In this document: piece after piece, positions 8,966 to 16,411 of the stretch
Position numbering within the stretch: position 1 is the first letter of the stretch
How the letters are laid out: each line of letters starts with the position of its first letter
Assembly (NCBI RefSeq): GCF_016907925.1
Contig: NZ_JAFBCZ010000005.1
Location: forward strand, 1-64,000
Origin: Herpetosiphon giganteus
GTDB lineage: Bacteria > Chloroflexota > Chloroflexia > Chloroflexales > Herpetosiphonaceae
Length of the DNA: 64,000 bases
Reading direction: 5' to 3'
Translations under genes and position numbers: made by a program
The notes under the pieces: generated by a model
Told to the model about the DNA's origin: nothing
What the model saw: the letters and a program-made list of their open reading frames with translations, nothing else
Databases searched by the model: none

Positions 8966-9008
8966 TCGCTGCGGACATTGTTGTACTTGCGCAAAGGATG
9001 CGAGCTAC

Positions 9009-10361
9009 ATGCTAAAACGCTTGGAACAGGGCTTAAAAGTCCAACCGCAAGAATGGCGCTTGGTGCTTGCGCTCATGGGCTTGTTGGCCTTGAATACCTT
9101 GGTGCTCGAACTGGCCGATGTGGTGGCCATGGCGGGCTTTATTAGCAGCCTTGGCACCGAACAACTCCTGTGGCTTTGGCCAGTTGGCATGTTGCTGACG
9201 ATTGTTGCTGCTGGCAGCTATGCGCTGATTGTTGATCGAACTGAGCGGGTCAAATTGATTCAACGCTTATTGGCTGGCTTTGGGGCTTGCTATCTGGGGC
9301 TGTTGGCGCTATTTTGGTTCAAAGCTCCTGCCTGGCTGCTTTATCCAGCCTTATCGATCCTCAACGAACAGCAATATGCCATTTTCCCCTTGGCCTTTTG
9401 GGCCTTAGCCAATGATATTTATGCTACTTCTGAGGCGAAGCGTTTGTTTCCCTTGCTTGGTGCAGGCGCGACCATCGGCAGCCTTTTGGGCAACGGCCTG
9501 GCAGCGCTGATCGCCACATGGCTGGTTGGCAACGACCAAGACAACACGAGTTTGGTTTTGGGCGTATGCGCTGGCTTATGCTTTTTAGCGATTAGCTTCG
9601 TTTGGCTGGTTTTTCGGCGCTATGAATTGCGCGCGCGCCAAAGCAAAAGTGAACGCGAATCGATTCGTGCGACCTTTAATACTGGGTTGGATGTGATTCG
9701 CCATGTGCCATTGTTTCGCTTGCTCGCGCTGGTATTATTTACAACTGGCTTGGCCTTGACGGTGATCGAATTTCACTTTTTGCGCAGCATTGACCAGATT
9801 GTGGCCGCCGATCCGTTGCGCTTTCAGCAACTGTATGGCTTCTACAAATTGGGGTTTGTGCTGGTGCTTTTGTTGTTTCAATGGCTGTTGGCTGGGCGGT
9901 TGCTCAGCAAAACTAGCCCCAAACAGGCCTTTATCGCGCTGCCCATCGTTCTGTTGCTTTGCATTCTGGGAGCTTTGGCGCAACCACTGATTGGCGGGTT
10001 GATTGGCCGTTTTGGGGCGCGTTTGGCCCAAACTGGCTGGGACGAACCCTTGCGCAAATCGGTGCAGAGTATTGTTCCCGACGAGCGGCGCGGGCGTGTC
10101 AGCGTTTTTCTTGATAGCTATTGTTATTCATTCGCGACAATCGTTGGCTGCGGGGCGATCAGCCTCATTTTGTTGCCAAGCTGGCTTGGTGGGCTAGCCG
10201 CTTCGTTGAGCACGCTGCTGTATCTTGGTTTTGCAGTGCTGGCCACGGCTGTTGGCTTGTGGGCCGCTTGGCGCATCCGCCATGTCTACGATAAAAGTCT
10301 GCTGAACTGGCGACTGTCGCGCTCTCGGCGAAGGAGCGTCCTCGATGGCATCGAGTTCTGA
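9009..10361 (+). CDS. Npt1/Npt2 (ADP/ATP translocase)-like transporter
   Basis: A 450-residue membrane protein with about 12 helices. The stretch FWALANDIYATSEAKRLFPL followed by GAGATIGSLLG is the hallmark of the nucleotide transporter (TLC/Npt) and related MFS-like proteins. In intracellular parasites these import ATP or other nucleotides; free-living bacteria have relatives of unknown substrate, often fused or linked to regulatory domains. The ATG follows AAAGGA. It overlaps the following GNAT gene by 17 bases, so the two are co-expressed with the ParA pair upstream. Actual nucleotide transport is not shown. Confidence 0.7.
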   Translation: MLKRLEQGLKVQPQEWRLVLALMGLLALNTLVLELADVVAMAGFISSLGTEQLLWLWPVGMLLTIVAAGSYALIVDRTERVKLIQRLLAGFGACYLGLLALFWFKAPAWLLYPALSILNEQQYAIFPLAFWALANDIYATSEAKRLFPLLGAGATIGSLLGNGLAALIATWLVGNDQDNTSLVLGVCAGLCFLAISFVWLVFRRYELRARQSKSERESIRATFNTGLDVIRHVPLFRLLALVLFTTGLALTVIEFHFLRSIDQIVAADPLRFQQLYGFYKLGFVLVLLLFQWLLAGRLLSKTSPKQAFIALPIVLLLCILGALAQPLIGGLIGRFGARLAQTGWDEPLRKSVQSIVPDERRGRVSVFLDSYCYSFATIVGCGAISLILLPSWLGGLAASLSTLLYLGFAVLATAVGLWAAWRIRHVYDKSLLNWRLSRSRRRSVLDGIEF

Positions 10362-11157
10362 GGCGCGCTTAGCTCAGTTTGGCGAATTAGAGCCATTGTG
10401 GCATAAGTTGCAAGATAGCGTGCGTTGGCCAATGATTCCTCCGCAAGCCAATCGCGATGCGCCCAAGGGCATGCAGCTACGAGCTATTTTGGGATCTGAA
10501 GCCAGCGAAATAGGGCTAGTTCAAGCCTTATTTGCCACGATTTTCCCGCATTTGGCCCATTATGAGCCATTTTTGGCGATGTATGCAGAGCCATTTTCGC
10601 GCAGCCACCCAGCCACGCTCGACCATTTGTGGCTGATTGAGCACAACGGCAAGCCTGTTGGGGTGCGCATGTTCAGCTATCTGTATCGGCGCAATTTTGG
10701 CCACGGCGCATTTATTGGCATCGATCAGCAAGTGCGCGGCACGGGTATTGGCCGTTGGCTGGTGCAAGCAACCCATCAACAATTGGCGCTCGATGCCTTG
10801 TATAGCGGCAACCCTGCGGTTTTGGGCTATAGCGCTGAAGTTACGCGGGTTGAGGATGGGCTGCATGAAGGTGATCGCCAAGAGCGCGAGGCCCGCTTGC
10901 GCTTTCATCTTAATAATGGCGCTGTGCTCCTGCCAGTTGAGTATATCGAGCCGCCAGTGATTAAAAATAGCGATGAGCAGGCAGCGCGCCAATTGATGAT
11001 TGCGCCGCAACCAATGCACTTAGTCTTTTATCCCAGCCAGCAGCAGCCGTTGAAGCTGACGACAATTCAAGCAATTGTGCAAGCGATTTACCATGATATT
11101 TACTATTTAGATCACGATAATCCTTTTGTGCAGCACGCGCTTGCGTCGTTGCGGTGA
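10345..11157 (+). CDS. GNAT-family N-acetyltransferase
   Basis: A 270-residue protein with a GNAT core at about residues 30-180; the acetyl-CoA loop is QQVRGTGIGRWLVQ (R/Q-x-x-G-x-G/A). It would transfer an acyl group from CoA to an unknown amine. The C-terminal about 80 residues are extra relative to a minimal GNAT. The ATG sits behind AAGGAG and lies inside the end of the transporter gene. It is followed 13 bases later by the HAMP receptor gene. The substrate may be a protein partner in this cluster, which is inference. Confidence 0.75.
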   Translation: MASSSEARLAQFGELEPLWHKLQDSVRWPMIPPQANRDAPKGMQLRAILGSEASEIGLVQALFATIFPHLAHYEPFLAMYAEPFSRSHPATLDHLWLIEHNGKPVGVRMFSYLYRRNFGHGAFIGIDQQVRGTGIGRWLVQATHQQLALDALYSGNPAVLGYSAEVTRVEDGLHEGDRQEREARLRFHLNNGAVLLPVEYIEPPVIKNSDEQAARQLMIAPQPMHLVFYPSQQQPLKLTTIQAIVQAIYHDIYYLDHDNPFVQHALASLR

Positions 11158-11170
11158 GGAATAGCATTCT

Positions 11171-12241
11171 ATGACAGCCGTAGCACCCAAAAGCCGTTTT
11201 TTGAGCCTGCGTTGGCGTTTGTTGGCCATTTTTACGCTGTTGTTTTTAAGTGTTTTAACCGGAGTTTTCATCTGGTTTTTGAATTATGCCACCAACAATG
11301 CCCAAGCAGAGCTTGAAGCCGATTTGATGGCGATTGCCAAAACTGCCGCCGCTGGCATCGATGGTGATGAACATAGCGCGCTGTATACCCAAGGCCAAAT
11401 CGATGATCCAACCTATCTCAAAATTAATGCCTATTTGCGCGAAGTCAAAACGATCAATCCCAAGGCTTCGGGTATTTATAGCTTTGTGCAATTGCCCAAC
11501 GAGCCAGAACAAGCGCGCTTTGTGGTGAGCGCGGCGATTCCACCTGGCCAAGCGCCAACCGCCCGCGAACAAGCGTTGGCCAGCGAATCAAGCGCTGGCT
11601 GTACAATTCGGCCCGATACCCGCCCGCTGATTAATGCTGCATTCACGGCGGCTGGCGGTTTTACGCCCGATATGGCGCGTGGCTTGCGCGAACCAAGCAT
11701 CGATCCCAATCCATCGACCGATCAATGGGGCGAATGGATTGCCGGTGCTGCGCCGATTTACAATGCCAAAGGCGAGACGGTTGGCGCGGTTGGGGTTGAT
11801 ATGTGTGTGGCCGAAGTTGCTGCTGTGCGCAATCGAATTAGCCAAACGTTAATTCCAGGCTTTTTGATTGTGACTGCGCTCTTGGCGATTGCGGTTTATT
11901 TGATTGCTCACCGCCTGACGCGCCCGATTATTGGCTTAACTGCGGTTGCCACCCAAATTAGCAATGGCGATTATAGCTCGGAAGTGCCCGAAAGCAGCAG
12001 CGGCTTGCGCGACGAGGTTGCGACGCTTGCCAGCGTCTTTGCCATGATGGTCGATAAAGTGCGCGAACGGGAGAACAAATTGCGCCAACAGGTTGCCGAA
12101 TTGCAAATTATTGTTGATGAGGGCAAGCGCAAGCAGCAAGTTGATGAAATTGTTGATAGCGATTTCTTCCGTAATTTGCAAGAAAAAGCACGGGAAGCCC
12201 GCCAACGTCGCGATCGTCGCCCGCCTGACCAAACGAACTAA
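11171..12241 (+). CDS. HAMP receptor with extracellular sensor, no output domain
   Basis: A 356-residue membrane protein. A transmembrane helix at about 15-38 is followed by an extracellular Cache-like sensor (about 40-222, with IDGDEHSALYTQGQIDDPTY), a second helix (TLIPGFLIVTALLAIAVYLI) and a HAMP domain starting RLTRPIIGLTAVATQISNGD. After HAMP there is only a coiled coil and a charged tail (REARQRRDRRPPDQTN): no kinase, cyclase or methyl-accepting domain. It must signal through another protein. Gene order suggests the ParA-like ATPases or the small winged-helix protein. Confidence 0.8.
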   Translation: MTAVAPKSRFLSLRWRLLAIFTLLFLSVLTGVFIWFLNYATNNAQAELEADLMAIAKTAAAGIDGDEHSALYTQGQIDDPTYLKINAYLREVKTINPKASGIYSFVQLPNEPEQARFVVSAAIPPGQAPTAREQALASESSAGCTIRPDTRPLINAAFTAAGGFTPDMARGLREPSIDPNPSTDQWGEWIAGAAPIYNAKGETVGAVGVDMCVAEVAAVRNRISQTLIPGFLIVTALLAIAVYLIAHRLTRPIIGLTAVATQISNGDYSSEVPESSSGLRDEVATLASVFAMMVDKVRERENKLRQQVAELQIIVDEGKRKQQVDEIVDSDFFRNLQEKAREARQRRDRRPPDQTN

Positions 12242-12270
12242 TTGGAATCAGCGATCACCGTGGAGTGAGT

Positions 12271-12678
12271 ATGGAGCATTCCGACGAAATCCATGCTGGC
12301 CTGAGCATCTTGGAGCTTCAGGATTTGAGCTTGGCCGAACGCAGCCTGATTCGAGCAATTTTGCGCCAGCGCGAGGTTGATGAGGCGAAGCTTGGCGAGG
12401 CACTGGCTGCATTGCCCGATGCGCAAGCCTTCAGCAGCCTTGAAATTCAGCAAGCACTCACAGCGCTGCTTGAACAGCAATATTTGTTGTTGCTTGCTGG
12501 CGAACCACGGCGCTATAAAGTTAATTTACGCGCAAAAGCCAGCAATCTGCCGCGTTCAAACACCTCTGTTTCGCCCAACGATCAGCCTCAGGCTCGGCGC
12601 ACTATCGATGTGCTTTGGGATGCGCTCGATCAAGCAACAGCCCAGAGCGATCTGCCAAGTTTTGACGATCAAGTTTAA
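12271..12678 (+). CDS. Small protein, winged-helix-like, end of the ParA cluster
   Basis: A 135-residue protein with no family I recognise for certain. The centre (SLAERSLIRAILRQREVD, then SSLEIQQALTALLEQQYL and LLAGEPRRYKVNLR) has the helix-helix-wing rhythm of a winged-helix domain; the C-terminal 45 residues are polar and probably disordered. I prefer the ATG at 12271, 5 bases after GGAG, over a GTG two codons upstream that overlaps the binding site. It follows the HAMP gene by 29 bases and is followed by the GC-rich repeat, which likely ends the transcript. Confidence 0.6.
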   Translation: MEHSDEIHAGLSILELQDLSLAERSLIRAILRQREVDEAKLGEALAALPDAQAFSSLEIQQALTALLEQQYLLLLAGEPRRYKVNLRAKASNLPRSNTSVSPNDQPQARRTIDVLWDALDQATAQSDLPSFDDQV

Positions 12679-12679
12679 G

Positions 12680-12878
12680 ATCCCCTCACCCCAACCCCTC
12701 TCCCACGCGGCGGGCGAGGGGCTTTAATATCGTGGTTCTGGCCTGATTCGTTGGTAAAAACGTCGTTTTGAGCCGCTGCTGGAGCATCTCCAGAGCTTAC
12801 GGTGGTTCTTCGGCAATGCGTCGGTAAACACGGCTGCTCCCCCTCGCCCGCGTTCAGTGGGAGAGGGGGTCGGGGGGA
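12680..12878. repeat. GC-rich CCCCTC/GAGGGG dispersed repeat pair
   Basis: Two inverted units: CCCCTCACCCCAACCCCTCT..GGCGAGGGGCTTT at 12681-12725 and GCTCCCCCTCGCCCGCG..GGGAGAGGGGGTCGG at 12836-12878. Each alone folds as a CCCCTC../..GAGGGG hairpin. Relatives occur at 18433-18521, 33954-34221 and 37192-37315, mostly just after stop codons. Confidence 0.7.
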
Positions 12879-12885
12879 ATTAAAT

Positions 12886-13374
12886 CTAATGGGTTTTTTC
12901 TAAGGCTGCTTGGGCCACAAAATGCTCTGGCTTATAGCTGCCAGGGTCGCTTTGGAAGGTAATTGCAAAGCGGTTCCACATATTGATTGTGCTAATTGCC
13001 GTCACCAATTTGACCAATTCGCTTTCGCTAAATGCGCCAAGCAAGCGTTGATAGAATTCGTCGGCAACGTGGTTTTGGGCAATTTGAGTCAGCACTTCGG
13101 TTAATTCAAGCGCCAAGCGTTCGCGCTGATTGTAGTAGGGCGTATCGCGCCATGCATTCAGCCCATAGATGCGTTGCTCGGTTTCGCCAGCGCTGCGGGC
13201 ATCTTTGGTATGCATGTCGAGGCAGTAGCCACAACGATTAATTTGCGAAGCGCGAATTTCAATTAAGTTGACAATCGCTGGCTCTAAGCCGCTGTTGTGC
13301 GCAAGGTCACTCAATTTTAATAACGGTTTAAAGGCTTCAGGAACGGTTGCCATATAATCTAAGCGAGCTGTCAT
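12886..13374 (-). CDS. Carboxymuconolactone decarboxylase / AhpD-like protein
   Basis: A 162-residue helical protein of the AhpD-like family. The active-site motif is NRCGYCLDMHTKDAR (CxxC with a His three residues on), as in thiol peroxidase partners that react with hydroperoxides. ATG 13374 has GAGG upstream (TGTGAGGTTTCTAGCA); a longer frame reaching into the MocR gene is not credible. It lies 79 bases downstream of the MocR gene on the same strand, a pairing often seen in bacteria where the regulator and the AhpD-like gene are linked. The physiological substrate is unknown. Confidence 0.88.
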   Translation of the reverse strand: MTARLDYMATVPEAFKPLLKLSDLAHNSGLEPAIVNLIEIRASQINRCGYCLDMHTKDARSAGETEQRIYGLNAWRDTPYYNQRERLALELTEVLTQIAQNHVADEFYQRLLGAFSESELVKLVTAISTINMWNRFAITFQSDPGSYKPEHFVAQAALEKTH

Positions 13375-13453
13375 TGCTAGAAACCTCACACAAAAGAAAT
13401 TCGATAGCTCTATTCTAGCAATGGCTGTGATTGCTACCAGTGCCAATTGTTGA

Positions 13454-14932
13454 TCAGTTAATGGTACCAGTTTGCAATTGCTGCAAAATCTGGCCAAGCT
13501 GCTCGATTCCAGCCCGCATAACTTCGAAGCTAAAGCCTGCATAGCCAAGCAAAATTCCTTGGCGACTGAGTGGCCGCAACGCAAAATGATTGACGTTCTC
13601 GATCATCAGGCCGCGTTGTGCCGCTAAACTTGTTACCATTTGCGCATTTATGCCTTCTGGGAGCCACGCCGTGCAATACATTCCCGCAGGCGGTGCATTC
13701 ACTTCTAAGCCAAGTTCGCGCAGCAATTGCAGCATATAATCGCGGCGCTGAGCATAGAGTTGGCACATGCGATGAAGATGGCGGCTGAAATGGCCTGCAT
13801 TGATAAATTCGGCCAAGGTAGCTTGATTAATCAATGGCGTATGCACATCGGCCAAGCGCCGCAACAGCGTGAACGGCTCGACCAAATTTGGCGGCATAAC
13901 CAGGTAGCCAATTCGCAAAGCAGGGAACAGCACTTTGCTGAATGTGCCAACGTAGAGTACTCGTTCTGCTTGATCAAGGCTATAGAGCGAGGCAATCGGG
14001 CGGCCAGCGTAACGATATTCGCTATCATAATCATCTTCAAGAATGTAGGCTTGTTGCTGGGCGGCCCACTCCAAAAGCTGCAACCTGCGGCTGAGGCTCA
14101 GCGTGCTGCCAAGCGGAAATTGGTGTGAGGGCGTGACATACACCAAGCGGGCATGGGGCGCAAGCGCAATGCCGCTGGCCACCTGCAAGCCCTCGTGATC
14201 GACTGGCACTGGCACAATGCTCGCCCCAGCCCCCAATAAGACCCCGCGCACGCCCAAATAACCAGGATCTTCCATCCAAACCTGTTCGCCGCGGTTGAGC
14301 AAGCCATGAATGGCTAAATTGAGCGCTGCTTGCGCCCCATTTGTAATCAAAATCTGCTCAGGGCTGCATTGCACTTGGCGGGTTAGTGCAATGTGCTTGG
14401 CGATGGCCTCGCGTAACGGCGCATAGCCTTTGGCATCTTGATAGCCTAGGCTCGCTTTGCCTAAATGACGAATTTGTTGATGTTGCAGCCGTTGCCATAA
14501 GCCGCTCGGGAAATCGGCGATCGCTGGAATGCCCGAGCTGAGTGGTTGGCCGATTAAGCGCGCGCTGGTTGCGTTGTCGGTCATCTGCGGCGCGTAAATT
14601 TGGTCTAAGGCATGGTCAGCTAAGCGATGTTGGGTTTGGCTAGGATTTGCTGGGCTATTTGATTGCAGCGTTGGTAAATCAAGCTCAGGTACGTTGCTCG
14701 ATACAAATGTGCCTTGGCCACTATAACTTTCGAGATAGCCTTCAGCGATTAATTGTTCGTAGGCATTCAGCACCGTATTACGCGAAAGGCTGAGTTGGCT
14801 AGCGAGGCTGCGGCTTGAGGGCAATTGCATGCCGCGCTTAAGCTCGCCAGTTAAAATCGCTTGGCGCAAATGTTGATAGAGTTGTTGATAGAGTGGCTGG
14901 CTATCGACACTTAACAATAATGGCTTGATCAT
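13454..14932 (-). CDS. MocR/PdxR-type GntR regulator with aminotransferase domain
   Basis: A 492-residue fusion. The N-terminal GntR winged helix covers about residues 12-80 (LYQQLYQHLRQAILTGEL, LPSSRSLASQLSLSRNTV); a fold-type I aminotransferase-like domain covers about 130-485. PLP contacts are visible: EDDYDSEYRY and the Schiff-base Lys in VGTFSKVLFPALRIGY. MocR regulators sense PLP or an amine ligand and usually control a neighbouring gene. It is divergent from the small HhH gene at 15083, and the AhpD-like gene follows it. Confidence 0.9.
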   Translation of the reverse strand: MIKPLLLSVDSQPLYQQLYQHLRQAILTGELKRGMQLPSSRSLASQLSLSRNTVLNAYEQLIAEGYLESYSGQGTFVSSNVPELDLPTLQSNSPANPSQTQHRLADHALDQIYAPQMTDNATSARLIGQPLSSGIPAIADFPSGLWQRLQHQQIRHLGKASLGYQDAKGYAPLREAIAKHIALTRQVQCSPEQILITNGAQAALNLAIHGLLNRGEQVWMEDPGYLGVRGVLLGAGASIVPVPVDHEGLQVASGIALAPHARLVYVTPSHQFPLGSTLSLSRRLQLLEWAAQQQAYILEDDYDSEYRYAGRPIASLYSLDQAERVLYVGTFSKVLFPALRIGYLVMPPNLVEPFTLLRRLADVHTPLINQATLAEFINAGHFSRHLHRMCQLYAQRRDYMLQLLRELGLEVNAPPAGMYCTAWLPEGINAQMVTSLAAQRGLMIENVNHFALRPLSRQGILLGYAGFSFEVMRAGIEQLGQILQQLQTGTIN

Positions 14933-15011
14933 ACTTCACTCCACGCAAGAATCTATTGCTAGTATAGCCAAATGTAGCTCAAATATTCGCTTGTTTTTAT
15001 GCAATTGCTAC

Positions 15012-15039
15012 TTGACTTTTTGAAGTAAGCGAGTATACT
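15012..15039 (+). promoter_or_regulatory. Candidate sigma-70 promoter of the small HhH gene
   Basis: TTGACT at 15012-15017 and TATACT at 15034-15039 with 16-base spacing, 44 bases before the ATG at 15083. It lies in the divergent region shared with the MocR gene. Confidence 0.6.
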
Positions 15040-15082
15040 GAAATAGAACATTTGTTTTATTGGCAATGGAGGAACTTGGCCG

Positions 15083-15310
15083 ATGAACGCAGCTGATCAA
15101 CCGAGCGATGACTTTCCAGCTAAGCTGAGCCGACCTGCCTATAGAGCCTTGCTGCATGCTGGCTACACGAGTTTGGCCCAGTTGACTGAAGTGACCACCC
15201 GTGAGCTTGGCAAACTGCATGGCATGGGGCCAAAAGGCATCCACCAGTTGCGCGAGGCGTTGGCCGCCAAGGGCCTAACATTTGCTGATGAAACCAGTGT
15301 TCAGGATTGA
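15083..15310 (+). CDS. Small helix-hairpin-helix protein (RNAP alpha-CTD-like)
   Basis: A 75-residue protein whose residues 12-68 read like the C-terminal domain of RNA polymerase alpha: LSRPAYRALLHAGYTSLAQL, LTEVTTRELGKLHGMGPKG with the HhH GMGPKG hairpin, and IHQLREALAAKGL. It may bind DNA non-specifically or in promoter regions. The ATG has GGAGGAAC upstream. It is divergent from the MocR gene and 29 bases ahead of a VOC gene, so the two may be co-transcribed. Stand-alone alpha-CTD-like proteins occur in several phyla; the role is unclear. Confidence 0.75.
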   Translation: MNAADQPSDDFPAKLSRPAYRALLHAGYTSLAQLTEVTTRELGKLHGMGPKGIHQLREALAAKGLTFADETSVQD

Positions 15311-15339
15311 GTTTGTGTTGAATGTAAGGAGTGACTAAC

Positions 15340-15753
15340 ATGAGTACTCAAGTGTTTATTAATCTCGCAGTGCAAGACCTCCCCAAATCAATTGAATTTT
15401 TCAAAGGCCTCGGCTACGAACAAGATTTGCAATTTAGCGATGAAACTGCTGCCAGCATTGTGATTAGCGAAACGATTTATGTGATGCTGCTGACCCATCC
15501 CAAGTTCAAAGAGTTTATTCCCAAAAATGCTGGGATTAGCGATGCCCGCAGTGCAACCGAAGTGCTGGTTTCGTTGACGATGGACAGCCGCGAAGCCGTC
15601 GACAAAATGTATGACAAGGCGCTTTCGCTTGGTGCTACCAGCTTCAGCGAGCCAATTGAAATGGGTGCAATGTACAGCCGCAGCATTCAAGATTTTGATG
15701 GCCATATTTGGGAATTCTTTTATATGGATATGAACGCTGCGCCACCCCAATAA
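15340..15753 (+). CDS. VOC family (glyoxalase-like) protein
   Basis: A 137-residue protein with the paired beta-alpha-beta modules of the vicinal oxygen chelate superfamily: VFINLAVQDLPKSIEFFKGL at the start and QDFDGHIWEFFYMD at the end with the last metal-ligand-like Glu. The segment YVMLLTHPKFKEF is typical of a widespread subgroup annotated only as glyoxalase/extradiol-dioxygenase-like. I chose the ATG at 15340 behind AAGGAG rather than the GTG 9 bases upstream. Reaction unknown. A palindromic terminator follows at 15824. Confidence 0.88.
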   Translation: MSTQVFINLAVQDLPKSIEFFKGLGYEQDLQFSDETAASIVISETIYVMLLTHPKFKEFIPKNAGISDARSATEVLVSLTMDSREAVDKMYDKALSLGATSFSEPIEMGAMYSRSIQDFDGHIWEFFYMDMNAAPPQ

Positions 15754-15823
15754 CGCTTAGCTGTAATGCTTCATTGTTGCCAATCCAATGAACCAATAAC
15801 GCCCAGCAAATAAGTTACTTTGC

Positions 15824-15851
15824 AACAGCACCATGAATTCATGGTGCTGTT
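15824..15851. terminator. 28-bp perfect palindrome
   Basis: The 28 bases from AACAGCACCATG to CATGGTGCTGTT are self-complementary, centred on GAATTC. TTTG follows on the plus strand. It lies 71 bases after the VOC stop and fits an intrinsic terminator with almost no loop, or a protein-binding palindrome. Confidence 0.65.
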
Positions 15852-15910
15852 TGTATTCCTGCGGTTTTGTTTTACACTTAGCTGGCAATTCAGCGAACGG
15901 TGGAGCTATG

Positions 15911-16372
15911 ATGCAAACGTGGGTTGATGGAACCGTTATGCGTGGCCATGGCGTGGCTTCGGGCCAAGCCAGCGATTCGCCCTATCCAGCAGGCACAATT
16001 GCCATGCAACAGCCCTATTTTGCCGCACTCGGGCTTGATTTGGCGGGCTTGCATTTGGCAACAATTAATCTTGATATTCAGCCAGCCAAGTGGCGTTTAC
16101 TGCAAGCAGATTATACGTTTCGCGCGCTGCGCTGGACTGATCTACACCCGCCAGAAGATTTTTCATTTATCCGCATCCAGCTGCTTTGGCAAGCCCAAAG
16201 CTACGCGGGCTACATCTATTATCCGCATCCAGCAACCAAAATGCAACATTTTCAATCGCCAAGTATGCTGGAATTATTTCTGCCATGGATTGCGACGATC
16301 AGCTATGGAGCGCGGGCACGCTTAATCTATCGAGCTGAGCAAATTCAAATTGAGCCGGCTGCTCTGCTATAA
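15911..16372 (+). CDS. Conserved hypothetical protein, beta-barrel-like
   Basis: A 153-residue soluble protein without a family I can name surely. The beginning (WVDGTVMRGHGVASGQA) and the spaced FFAALGLDLAGL-like and LATINLDI segments resemble in rhythm the DUF120 CTP-dependent riboflavin kinase fold (G-V-sG-Ga.. then GTLN-like), but the catalytic residues are not evident. I use the ATG at 15911, six bases after GGTGGAG; an adjacent ATG at 15908 is equally in frame, and a longer frame starting at 15833 crosses the palindrome and lacks a site. It ends 39 bases before the debranching enzyme gene. Confidence 0.55.
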   Translation: MQTWVDGTVMRGHGVASGQASDSPYPAGTIAMQQPYFAALGLDLAGLHLATINLDIQPAKWRLLQADYTFRALRWTDLHPPEDFSFIRIQLLWQAQSYAGYIYYPHPATKMQHFQSPSMLELFLPWIATISYGARARLIYRAEQIQIEPAALL

Positions 16373-16411
16373 TCGCAGCCAAAGCCGACCATTTTAGCAG
16401 GACATAACACT

